Positions 22,181-32,379 of a stretch of DNA of 64,000 bases are shown here, one piece after another. The notes under the pieces were generated by a model. The model saw only the letters and a list, made by a program, of their open reading frames with translations, did no database searches and was not told where the DNA came from. The stretch is taken from contig CM040118.1 in NCBI GenBank assembly GCA_022559845.1, forward strand, positions 265,755,519 to 265,819,518, written 5' to 3'. A program made the position numbers and the translations under genes. This DNA comes from Amorphophallus konjac. Lineage: Eukaryota > Streptophyta > Magnoliopsida > Alismatales > Araceae. Every line of letters begins with the position of its first letter. Position 1 is the stretch's first letter.

Positions 22181-22403
22181 TTTGATTAGCATCACTTGGT
22201 ATTTGCATTGATATCATATCTTTTGGCCTCACACGTTCATGTCTTGTCACATAACCCCATGTCTTTTTGTAGATGACAAAAAGGGGGAGAATATTGTATG
22301 TGCTCAATGTCATCTTAATGCTTAATGTCTGATCTCTCATAGAGATGTTTGCAAATCTGTACTATCACACACATCGTTTTATCATCATCAAAAAGGGGGA
22401 GAT
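22181..22403 (+). mobile_element. Tail of an upstream E-family copy (E'), with PPT
   Basis: These 223 bp are almost identical to 32157-32379, the last internal bases before E's 3' LTR. I see three or four differences. They include the GACAAAAAGGGGGAGAAT block and the polypurine tract CATCAAAAAGGGGGAGAT. The LTR that follows at 22404 is therefore both the 3' LTR of an upstream copy and the 5' LTR of E. The small open frame on the minus strand, shared by both places, is a by-product of this duplication. Confidence 0.9.
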
Positions 22404-23987
22404 TGTTACATCCCCTAGTTGGTATTTTGGTTTCAATGATATCAAAACGATTGTGTTTGTGTGTGTTTATGTTTCATTAAGCAACATGTGTATATCGTGA
22501 TTGATGATCTGAAAGATGGCTTCAAGGTTCATTCTTGAAAGTCATGAATCCTTGGTGCTTAAGGAACTAATGCTATAATTATCTTGGCTTGTAGAAGCAA
22601 AACCCATGGCTCACGTTTTAGAACTCAAAGGAGTGTATCAATGAAGATCTTCTTGCAAAAGGGAGTTAACTCATTCATTACCTTATGTCGACTCTCACTA
22701 TGTTTCATACATTTCATCAAATAGACTTTTAAAGTCTTGGTTGGGTATTTCCTTGCATTTTCCTCACAAGGCTTTTGGGCTAGAAACATACTTAGCCTAT
22801 TTACTTGAAACTTGATGAATGCGATTTTAATGATGCTTGCTCATTACTTGGACTCATGGTCATTTGATTTGGCAAAAGGTTAATGTGCTTCATTCATGTT
22901 TCACATGAGCTCACATGAGTCTTTTGAGGGCTGTCACATGCTTAAATATGCTCATGCATATTATTGATGGGGTGATTGTGATTCAATGTATGGATGATTC
23001 AAAAAGGATCCCTTGTTTATATCAATGCTTCTTGTGAGATAATGCTTCATGAACGTTAGTCTTTATTCAATAACAATGCCATTTGAATGAATGTGGTTCC
23101 ATGATATTATGCATGCTTTGCATTTGGCATGATTGTTGATAATTGTGTAATGAAGCATTTTGATGTTGAAGATTTGGTTGATTCAATAAAGTGATTAAAT
23201 GGTTGAGCTTCCATGTTATTATATTTGATTAAGTGAGAGATTCATTTTCACCATATCAAAACCTTGTGATATGGTGAATGTGTTTTTGATGGTTAAATTG
23301 AGAAGTCAAATACATGCTTGAATATGTTCAATGATGTATTTTTATGTGAACTAGTTTAAAAAAATTAATGCTTAGTTCATGAATTTGGATTCTCATCTAA
23401 TCTCTTGCCCTTTCATATTTTTCAGGATGAAAATACATGGTTAATCTTCATGGGATTATGGTAACATATAATCACCTTTATTCCCTTGGTTTCATGGAGG
23501 TTTGAAGTATTTTTCTAACCCCTACTGGCAGGAGTCAACCCACAGGATCAACCCTTGGAGTAAATTGTCTGAACTGCGAAAATCCGGGCTCACTGCAGCT
23601 ACCGGTCGACCAACCCATCCGGTCGACCAACACATAGGTTCCGGTCGACTGAAATTGCCAGAATGCTCCTGATGGGGACATCTCCGACCACTCCATATTT
23701 TTTAAGATTCCTGATGATCACCAGCAGTGCTACATCTTGTTCGCCGCTTTATTTCAAGTCATATGATGTATTTTTCATTTGATTATTTGAGTCTTATCAT
23801 GTAATTTTCCTTTTATTTGAGTCCAATACCTAGGTTAGGTAGTTATTTACCTAAGTCTTGAGTCATTATGTTGGTTTGATAGGTTAATGGGCCCAATTAT
23901 ATGGGCTAGGCCCAGGGGCGCCCCCTTCCCCTTGGTTTAATGTTAGTAGTCCAAAAGTCAGGGACTTATGTTAAATTGTGGGAATCC

Positions 23988-23996
23988 TATAAATAG
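23988..23996 (+). promoter_or_regulatory. Candidate TATA box in G
   Basis: TATAAATAG precedes a GGACCCCACTCCC stretch and a long CT-rich leader, a layout usual for plant LTR promoters. It is the only strong TATA box in G. Confidence 0.6.
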
Positions 23997-24064
23997 GACC
24001 CCACTCCCACCATTTGGAACGAATGAATTATTTAAAGAAAATTTGAAATTCCACTACAATTGTG

Positions 24065-24640
24065 AGAATCTCTCTCTCTCTCTCTCTAAGGGGTGGATTC
24101 CCCTCTCTCTTTCTCTCTCTCTTCTCTCTCTCTCTAAAAGGGGCGACCCCCCCTTCTCTCTCTAGGGCGCACCATCCTCTCTCTCCTCTCTCCCTTGTCA
24201 CCTCATCCTCCACATCAGCCCCAACCTTTCATCTTCCCAAGGCTCCATCAAGTCCTCCATTAATTTCACCAAGCCCCAAGCACCTCTCACAATTCCAAGG
24301 CAACCCTTCCTCTTCCCAAGCCACGCCTCCATCTCCCAAGGAAGAATCCCATTCTCCCACACACCCCTTCACCAACCCCAAGCAACCTTTCCTCTCCCTA
24401 ACACACCCTTTCCCATCCCCAAAGCTACATTAACCACCCACCATTAACCACCCATTCAAACCAAGGGAGAGATTTCCCACCCTCTCTCCCTCTCCACCTA
24501 GGCAACCTGTGCACTCCACCTCTCCGCCCTGCTAGCTGCGACCCCATCACCCCCCACTCCCTTCCATCACCCCTAGATCCCTTCATTCCCCTTCCCACAA
24601 CTTCCATTAGCCACCCCTTGTAAGTTTCTTCCCTTTTCCC
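24065..24640 (+). repeat. CT/CCTT-rich leader in G
   Basis: Starts as (TC)n and turns into C-rich, A/T-poor sequence with CCAAGC and CCTTCC blocks. The open frames on both strands here are low-complexity and have no recognisable domain. Confidence 0.7.
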
Positions 24641-26092
24641 ACCTCCACATACACTCTACTCTCTCACTCTGTTCTCAGGTCGCCAGGGGGTGAAGATCCA
24701 GAGGTTTCAGAGTCTGCCCCATCCTCATCTCCAAGCTCCAGAAGTCAAACCATATATTGCCAGAAATATCTTCAAAGCAGCTTCACAGGCGAGGTGGTCT
24801 CGCGTCCGTCCGACGTTTGTGCTGACCGAGAGAGCCGTTCTCCCTCGACTGCGCCACTCGACTCCTGCAGAAGACCAGAGGCCTAGTTAAAGTGCGACCA
24901 CGGCCGCTCCTGTGGGATTTTGGATGTGATTCTTTGGCTGAAGTCTACTCCTACAAGTCCCCTAGCATCTCCAAGAAACGGAGCACCATTTGAAGCCCGA
25001 AGCACAAAGTTCTGATTTTTCTACCCCAGGTGCACAGGTCTGTCCTGTCAGGGCCTGACAGACACCTCTTCACTCTATGGGCTCTATCTCTCTGCTCCGA
25101 CCTCCTATGGCATTCTTTCTGGTTTTTACTCGAAAAGGACCCTCCCACGGTCGTATTGATATAAGCTGCATCACCTTTGGAGCTTGGGAGTGTTTGTGGC
25201 GGCTTCTTCTTTCTGCTACAGAGTTCTAGAGTCAGTCCGAGCCAGAACAAAGAGGCCCAGTCCCAGAGCCAGCCCCAACCTCTGACGACGTCCAGAGATT
25301 CTACCAAAATTCAGGAGTCCTCCCAGGCCAATCAGCGAGGATTAGGCATAGGTTTCGGTGACTTCTGAGTCCGGTAGAGCCCGTGGTGGCATCAACATCG
25401 TGCACCTATCCAGCAGTTCTAGAAGCGGGCATAATCGGCGAAGTCTTCATTCAGCGACTCCTTTAGCTCTCCGTCCGATCTCGCCTGGCCGGCTGACTGC
25501 CCCTCCCTGCATGGAGGTAGTTTTGGTTGTAATTGATCATCCCTACCCCTAGTCCACCCCCTCTGTGAGGGCGTAGTGCATGTACTAGCAGGTCTTCGGC
25601 TGAAGCTTCATCGGCGCAGCGTGCGGGTAAGCCCACGCTTCCTCGCTCGCCCTCGTCTCCGGCCGGGATCGGCGTCTTCAGGCCGATCAGGTGAGCTCCT
25701 GGTTGCACTTATCTGCTGGAGTCACTTTGCTTGTTTAGTATCGCATCTTAGTCCCGTCGGTCGGTGAGTGAGTGCCCGATCCCGAAATCGCTAATATTTG
25801 AGTGACTACCGCAGGCGAGTTGCGAGAGAACCATTACATCCCACGCCCTTGGCGTGCTAGCCGCCCACGGAATTGGGCATCTCAGGCCCTTTGGGGGTCT
25901 ATCCTAAGCTTGACAAACCCTCGGAATGGAACGGTCCAACCTCGGACCCTCACCACTATCGCCGGTCCACCTACGGACCCGTGTGTGCGTGACGCGGGTG
26001 AACCCGCTTGGGTGAGTCCGCCATTCGGTTCGGTTGCTTACGAACCTAGGTCTGAGGGGTCGTGTCACATCAATTGGTCATGTCACATCAAT

Positions 26093-26105
26093 TTGGTATC
26101 AGAGC
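26093..26105 (+). promoter_or_regulatory. Primer binding site remnant in G
   Basis: TTGGTATCAGAGC, complementary to initiator Met-tRNA, lies two bases after ACATCA. It shows that G descends from an LTR retrotransposon in plus orientation. Confidence 0.85.
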
Positions 26106-27305
26106 ATCATCATCCTTATGACGTGTCACATCAGCTCCAGCCCAATCCCTGTAAAATTCCAATCGACCGCTAGCCCCGTGTAGGTCGACCGCCAACGGCG
26201 AAAACCAAAAAATGGGAATCCGAAAACCATCTAAACCCTTTCTAAATGGATCCTAACTTTACCCAGTTGCCCCTAGGGTTAATATACATATGTCTAGGGG
26301 GTTTTCTATGTGTTTGGTGATGGGTATATGGGTCTTTTCATCCATCTCTTATTAGCCTATATATGTGTTGCGAATTTGGGAGATTAAGAACTCTAATGCT
26401 CATATTGTTCTATCTTGTAGGAGAAGAAAAGGGGGAAAGGAAGAGGAGCTCTTGCAAGGCTGATTTCATCTACGTCCAGGAGGATTTGGAGCTCGTGGAA
26501 GAAGAAGAAAAGGAGCGGATCGACGAGAGGATCAAGAGGACGCAAGAATCGCCATCATCCGATCCGAGAGTCACGCATCTACGTCTATTGGCTTTGCAAA
26601 TCAAAGGGGAAACACCTTCTACATCTTATTCCTTCTTATTTGAGATGTTTATCATGCGTTTTATTTTTATTTGAGTATATTGGGATATTTATGTTTATTT
26701 TTCAAACACTAGAGATATTCGTGTGTGTGGCCATCTGTGTATACGGTCGTGTTTGATCGCCTACGTGCGGTCGTGTGTGTGTCGTTGTGTTACGTTTGTT
26801 GCAGCGTGTATGTGTGTGTCTTTGATCCGGTCATCGGATCGTGTGGGAGACTTTGTCTCAGTGTGTGTGTGTGTTGGGGCGTGTCCCCGTGTGTGTGCAG
26901 GCGTCGTCCTGTGTGTGTGTGTGTGTTGTTGGAGTATCATCTCCGTGTTGGGGATTTATCCCCGTGTGTGTTTGGAGCGTCGTCTCCGTTTGGGGATTTA
27001 TCCCCAAGTGAAACCTTATCGATTTGGTAAGGGGTGGACGTAGGGAGCCCGTCGTGGTCCTGAACCATCTTAAAAACCCTTGTGTTGTGATTTACTTTGT
27101 GGTTGTGTTTAATAGCTTAATCTATTTATTTTGATCGTGTGCGAACTGTGAGATTGAGAGAACTAAGTTTGCATTGCTTAGTTTAATTTCTTCAATCACG
27201 TTCAAAGTTGTTAATTCCGTCGTGTTAGCATTTTAATTTACCATCGTTCTTGGGGGACAATTCAACCCCCCCTTCTTGTCTACTCGCCTACCCGGGGACC
27301 GACAA

Positions 27306-27319
27306 TTGATATCAGAGTC
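27306..27319 (+). promoter_or_regulatory. E primer binding site
   Basis: TTGATATCAGAGTC starts one base after the LTR end. It matches the initiator Met-tRNA site TTGGTATCAGAGCC with two transitions. Confidence 0.88.
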
Positions 27320-27384
27320 ACAGCTCTATCTTATTGGGTCCAACGACCTTTAGAGTGATCCCTGGGCGAGTTTCATTGAGCATC

Positions 27385-29666
27385 ATGCCTGATAGTCATA
27401 TGTCTTCTCTTCCTCCTAATTTTAATGGTTCTAACTTCGATGATTGGCTTAGGCACATGAGTCAATATGTTAAAACCAGTGGTCCCAACCTTTTGGACTT
27501 GATTAAACATGATTCAGATGAAATGCCTTCTAATGAGTCCAAATGGACAGTTGAGCATGTGAAGAGATATAAAGATAATTCTAAGCTTTTACATATTTTT
27601 AGAAGTTCAATTGATCTTCACAAATTTTCACTTGTTCCTTCATGCAGAACGGCAAGGGAGATACTGAAATGCTTGTTCGAGAACTATAAAGGAAATGAAA
27701 AGACCTCGCAAGTTGGTTCAAGCTTGATGGCCAATGAAGAAGAAAGCAAAGAAAGCTCGGACATAGAATCCGAAGGTGAGGAAGTTTCTTTTGAAGAGCT
27801 AATGGATCTTTATGAGGAATTGTTAGGTAAATACAAAAAGGTCAAATCTATAAATAAGAAATTGACAAAGAAAATTGAAAATGTTGTAAATTCCTCTTCT
27901 TCATGTGAAAATGTGCATGCTAACTCTTCATGTGAAAACTGTAAAACATTGGAATCAAAAGTTGAAAATCTAAAAGAGCAAAATGAATATCTAGAATCCA
28001 AAGTTGAATTGTTCTCCGATGAAGTTTCTTGTTTGAATGAAGAGATTGAGAATGTTAGAAGATCTAGTGCTTCTCCTACATGTGAAAATGATTGTCATGA
28101 ATTGAGTGAGCATAACAAAACTTTGTTATCTAAAATTTCCATGCTTGAGAAATCTGAAGAAAGCTTAAGAAATAAAGTAACTTCTCTTTCTGATGATGAG
28201 AAGATGTTTGAAAAATTGCTTGACTCTGAATTTGATAGCAAGAGCATCTTGAATGAAAATGAAAAACTTAAAAAAGAAAAAGGTGCCTTGTTGATTCAGA
28301 TTTCTCTTCTTGAGGATAGTTTGAAAAGCCTTGATAAATTTGAAAAAAAAATATGTTGTTAAAATCTGAAAATCAACAAATGCTTACTAGGATTTCAAAA
28401 CTTGTTGAAACTGAGAAAGTCCTTGAGAAAGTGACTGAAAAATTACATTCTATGAATGTTGAAAATAAAGAACTCAAGGAAGAAAAGGAAAACTTCAAAT
28501 TTATGAATTGCTTGTTGAATGATAAAGTTTATGCATGCGAAGAAGAAATCACGAGTGCCGAATTACATGTTTCTGCTTTTGAAGAAGAAGTGCAAAGCTT
28601 AAAAGATGATTTGTCTAGATTTGTCAAAGGGAAGGAAAATTTGGATAAAATGTTGGGTGTTAAGGTGAACTTTCAAAAAGAGGGTCTTGGATACATCCCG
28701 GTCAACAAAAAGTCTTTTGAATCTAAATTGAAAATTTCATTTGTTCATGTATCTGATATTCCGAGCACTTCTAAAGCACCACCTCTAATTATACAAACAA
28801 AAATTTCTAAAAATGGTTTTACGAAAAAGAAAAATGTCAAACCAACCATGCCAAATAGATTTCAAAAATCGAAGTCTAATGTTGAATGTTTCTATTGTGG
28901 TGGGTTTGGACATGTGATGGATGATTGTGTTGTCATGAAAGAGGATGGCAAGTTTGCATGCAAAGAGAAAAATATTTTCAAATCACAAAGAAATGTTTCT
29001 TGCTTTCATTGTGGTAAGTTAGGCCACATGATGAAAAATTATTTTTCAAAGCAGAAAGTTGAACAAAATGGTTTCAAGAGAAAAATGAATGTTTCTTGTT
29101 CTTATTGTCACAAACTTGGCCATGTCATTGACAATTATTTTGTGAAACAAAATGATGATTTTCATGTCATGAATGCTAAGTTTAATGTTCAAAGGAAATT
29201 CAGAAATGAACATATGTCTCATGTTCAAAGGTTTGCATCCTCTAAAAAAAACTTATTTCCAAAAACTCATGCAAATAATGAAAAGTCATTCCGTAGACCC
29301 ACATCACCTTGTTACTTTCAGTGTGGGAAATACGGTCATGTCATGAAAGAATGTTGATTTTTGAAAACTAATGATTTCCATGCTTCTAAAATGAATGTTA
29401 GGTCTAATTTTGTTAAATCTAGACCTTTTGAAAATAGAAGATGGAATGGTTTTGAAAATTCCTTTGCCCATAAAATGAAATCTTTTGGCAAAAATACTTT
29501 TCCTCAATACTTTTATTGTGGAAACCATGGACATGTCATTGAGGATTGTAGGATCATGAAGAATGATGATATGGTGGTAAGGAAAAAGGAGAAAACCTTG
29601 TTTGGTAGAAATGCTTCCAACCTCCAGGGACCCAAGAAGGCTTGGGTGCCAAAATCTGACAAATGA
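27385..29666 (+). pseudogene. gag: E gag (SIRE/Maximus type), two breaks
   Basis: The ATG at 27385 (MPDSHMSSLPPNFNG) lies about 80 bp after the LTR and aligns with the start of A's gag; the open frame itself begins at 27334. The N-terminal part (PPNFNGSNFDDWLRHMSQYV) resembles the UBN2-type capsid of Ty1/copia. A long acidic, Lys- and Glu-rich coiled-coil region follows. A frameshift lies at an A9 run (28343-28351), and a TGA at 29355-29357 breaks the end. Five CCHC-like knuckles lie between about 28886 and 29550: the first is intact (CFYCGGFGHVMDDC), the second and third end in Tyr instead of Cys, the fourth has an extra residue, the fifth has lost its first Cys. Gag would form the particle and bind the element RNA. 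Confidence 0.88.
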
Positions 29667-32379
29667 GTCGGTTGTGGTGAAGGTGTGCCTTGAGGTAAAT
29701 AAAGAATGAAAGGGGTTTCAGTAAAATGGAATAAGGCACACTCATATGATAAAACTCCAACTTTACTCTTTCATTGTCAAACTTGATGGTTTTGATGTTT
29801 TGGAATGAGATTTTGGTGTGTTCTCATATTATGTTTTGAATTCTTCACAAGCCATACATGCTCTTATTGGATGAATATTTGGTATATAAAATGGTGATAT
29901 GTGAAATGACAGATCAAGTATGTTAGGAAGCTATCACTATGCATGAGTTAATCCTCGGATTAAAGCTCTCCATCTTGTACCAAATTCAGAAATTGAACTA
30001 TTTGGCTTATGAGGAATCATGTGTTCGGAATGAATTGAATTTGCCTTTGACTTGTATAGCCTTCAAATTCAATCTGAAATCCTTCTTGTTTCAAAAGGTA
30101 AAACTTCTGAACTATGAACTTCCTTGATCAAATGCAACAATATATCAACAATTGGTATTGAATGTTGACCTTGGCTCAGTTTAAAGCTCAATGACTTTGT
30201 GTGTTTTCCTTAAATTGGTGATAAGTTATTTGACATGTTTTAAAATCTTCATCTTGATAATAGATGTTCAAACACTAATCTTGCTTGATTATCAAACTCT
30301 GGTTGAAACATATAAGTCATATCATGTTCAAACTGAAGCTCATATCTAATCCAAAGTTATTTTTGAATGATCATGGTTTAATGTTTGGGTTCCAAGGAAA
30401 TTGGTTCATCATAAAAAGTCTGAAATAAAATGCTCATGGTTCAGTGCTAGATTCATTGAAAATCCATCTCATTCATTCACTTGCTTCATGCTCTTCTTAA
30501 ATGCTCAAGTCATTGCAAAATATGAAAACTTGCATAAAAATAATGCATTGGCATATTTGCATATCATTCATAGATCATGCATACACTGTGAATATTAATC
30601 TCATACATTTGGTAATTTCATGCTTGCTTGAATATTCAAGAACACACAAAAATTGAAAACTTCCGTAAAAAGAATGCATTGACATCTTTGCATAGCATTC
30701 CCATACTATGCATATAAAATGACAAAAAGAAGCATATTGCATATTCATGCATATAGAGCATATGCATATATTTCATGATAATTGCATATCATGACTCATG
30801 AATGCTTGCGTGAATGTTTTGTGAATCCTTGCATGTGTGTATGTATTTATCTTATAAAAACGTTCTTGGAAAATTTTAAGGCCTCACCTCCTTGCTAAAC
30901 AACAATGCAATGATTTTATTCATATGCGATACATGTCATATATTAAGGGGGAGGATTTAATTCCGACCGTATATACATTTAGGGAGAGTCATAGCCGTGT
31001 ATTATCGAATTCATTTTATACATGCAAAACGAAAACTTACCCCTACACTCTTGCACATAATGAATTTAATGACTTTCATTGATGAGGATTTAAGAAATTC
31101 CTTCCAACACTTTAAAGAGTACTTGAATCTCTACATGGACATTAAAGAGTAATCATGAGGAAAAAGATACCTATCCCACAAAAATAATAAGTGGTATGTG
31201 TAACTGAGTAGCTGGGAATCCCCACTGAAACAAATGAGGAAACTCACGTCGAAAGGTAAAGCAAAAATCCACATGTGTGACGAATCTAAGTAGCCGGGAA
31301 TCCCCATTGAGACATATGAGGAAACTCGCACCGAACGGTGAAGTCCCTTAAAAGAAATAAAATAGGGGTTGTGCGAAGCTACTGAAAGCCGAGAACCTAA
31401 AATGAAAGTGTAGAGAGGAGATTACCTTCTAGTGTTCTTTAGAAAATCTAAAAATCCATATGTTTTGAAGCTCATTAGTCATTGCCTCACATTTCACATG
31501 GACATTTTTGTGATGTATGTATTTTATGAATTTGCCTACATTCATGGTTTATGTAGTACTCCTAGTTGTGTATGCACAAATCTCTTAGTTATGCTTCATG
31601 TCTTACATTCTTGAATTTGAATCACATGCTCTTTTGTTAACCCGTGCCTCATATAAGGAGAGTTACTATATGTACTATATGTGTGCATGACGATTGTGCT
31701 TGTGTCCTTGCATGTTCATGCATTCCCCTTGAGTCTAATTCTGAGCATAAACCTTACATTTGAAGGAAAGAATTCATCATGTGCATAGCTTCATATCTTG
31801 CATGACTAGCATTCCCATAGTGCATTTTCATTGCATTTGAAAGATGACGCTCACCATATGCATATTTTCATGTATGGCATTCTCAGCATGCATATAGTTC
31901 ATACATGAAATCATCTTGAACAATTCATACTTTCCAACATTTGGTATTCAACAATTGGTATAGTTCATTTTGAACACATCATGTTGCATGAATGCTGAAA
32001 TTAGTTCTTCCAACTTTTGGTATCACATCTTTGGGCCAACTCTTCAAGAATTGAAATTGCAAATCTTTAGGCCTTCAATTTGGCCCCAACAATTGGTATC
32101 AGTCAATTTGACCACCAATTGGCATCTGAACAACATTGGTATCATATTTTTGGGCCTTCGATTAGCATCACTTGGTATTTGCATTGATATCATATCTTTT
32201 GGCCTCACACGTTCATGTCTTGTCACATAACCCCATGTCTTTTTGTAGATGACAAAAAGGGGGAGAATATTGTATGTGCTCAATGTCATCTTAATGCTTA
32301 ATGTCTGATCTCTCATAGAGATGTTTGCAAATCTGTACTATCACACACATCGTTTTATCATCATCAAAAAGTGGGAGAT
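29667..32379 (+). mobile_element. Element E internal region without pol
   Basis: About 2.7 kb separates gag from the 3' LTR and holds no protease, integrase, reverse transcriptase or RNase H; the largest open frames are under 100 codons and carry no motif. It is AT-rich with many CATGCATA and ATGCATATT stretches. At 31195-31350 are two related blocks containing GCTGGGAATCCCCACTG and GCCGGGAATCCCCATTG. At 31935-32180 TTGGTATCA-like motifs repeat. A polypurine tract (AAAAAGTGGGAGAT, 32366-32379) ends the segment. E is therefore a gag-only element. Confidence 0.85.

Larger units (their letters stand above)
23670..26133 (+). mobile_element. Element G: LTR-only insertion in E's LTR
   Basis: G is 2464 bp, starts TGATGGGGAC, ends GTGTCACATCA, and is flanked by GCTCC on both sides (23665-23669, 26134-26138). 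E's right LTR has the empty site at 33648-33652. A TATAAATAG box lies at 23988-23996, followed by a CT-rich leader (24065-24145). Near the end come two GTCACATCA repeats and then a primer site TTGGTATCAGAGC at 26093-26105, about 28 bp of other sequence and a last GTGTCACATCA. The simplest reading is an LTR, a primer-site stub and the last few bases of a second LTR, with the rest of the internal region deleted. No domain is recognisable, so the superfamily is unknown. Confidence 0.85.
22404..27304 (+). mobile_element. Element E left LTR (SIRE-like), interrupted by G
   Basis: It runs from TGTTACATCCCC to GGGGACCGACA. Without G and its duplicated 5 bp it is about 2.43 kb and matches the 2435-bp LTR at 32380-34814 almost base for base. 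It has GGTCGACC-like sites near 23601-23650, a CTATATATG stretch near 26350, a GT-rich region with GGGGATTTATCCCC dyads (26940-27015) and the conserved GGGTGGACGTAGGGAGCCCG block near 27031. Confidence 0.93.

Noticed and set aside
26363..26674. A 103-codon open frame, nearly identical at 33877-34188, as a possible conserved gene
   Set aside because: The two copies lie at the same place in E's two LTRs, which were identical at insertion, so their likeness is no sign of selection. No domain; the sequence is purine-rich Glu/Lys coding.
32044..32316. Minus-strand open frame shared with 22140-22340
   Set aside because: It lies in the duplicated 3' internal end of E and E'. The likeness comes from the duplication; no domain is seen.
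29667..32379. An env-like gene downstream of gag in E, as in some SIRE elements
   Set aside because: No long open frame, signal peptide or membrane segment is visible on either strand. The region is non-coding as far as I can see.
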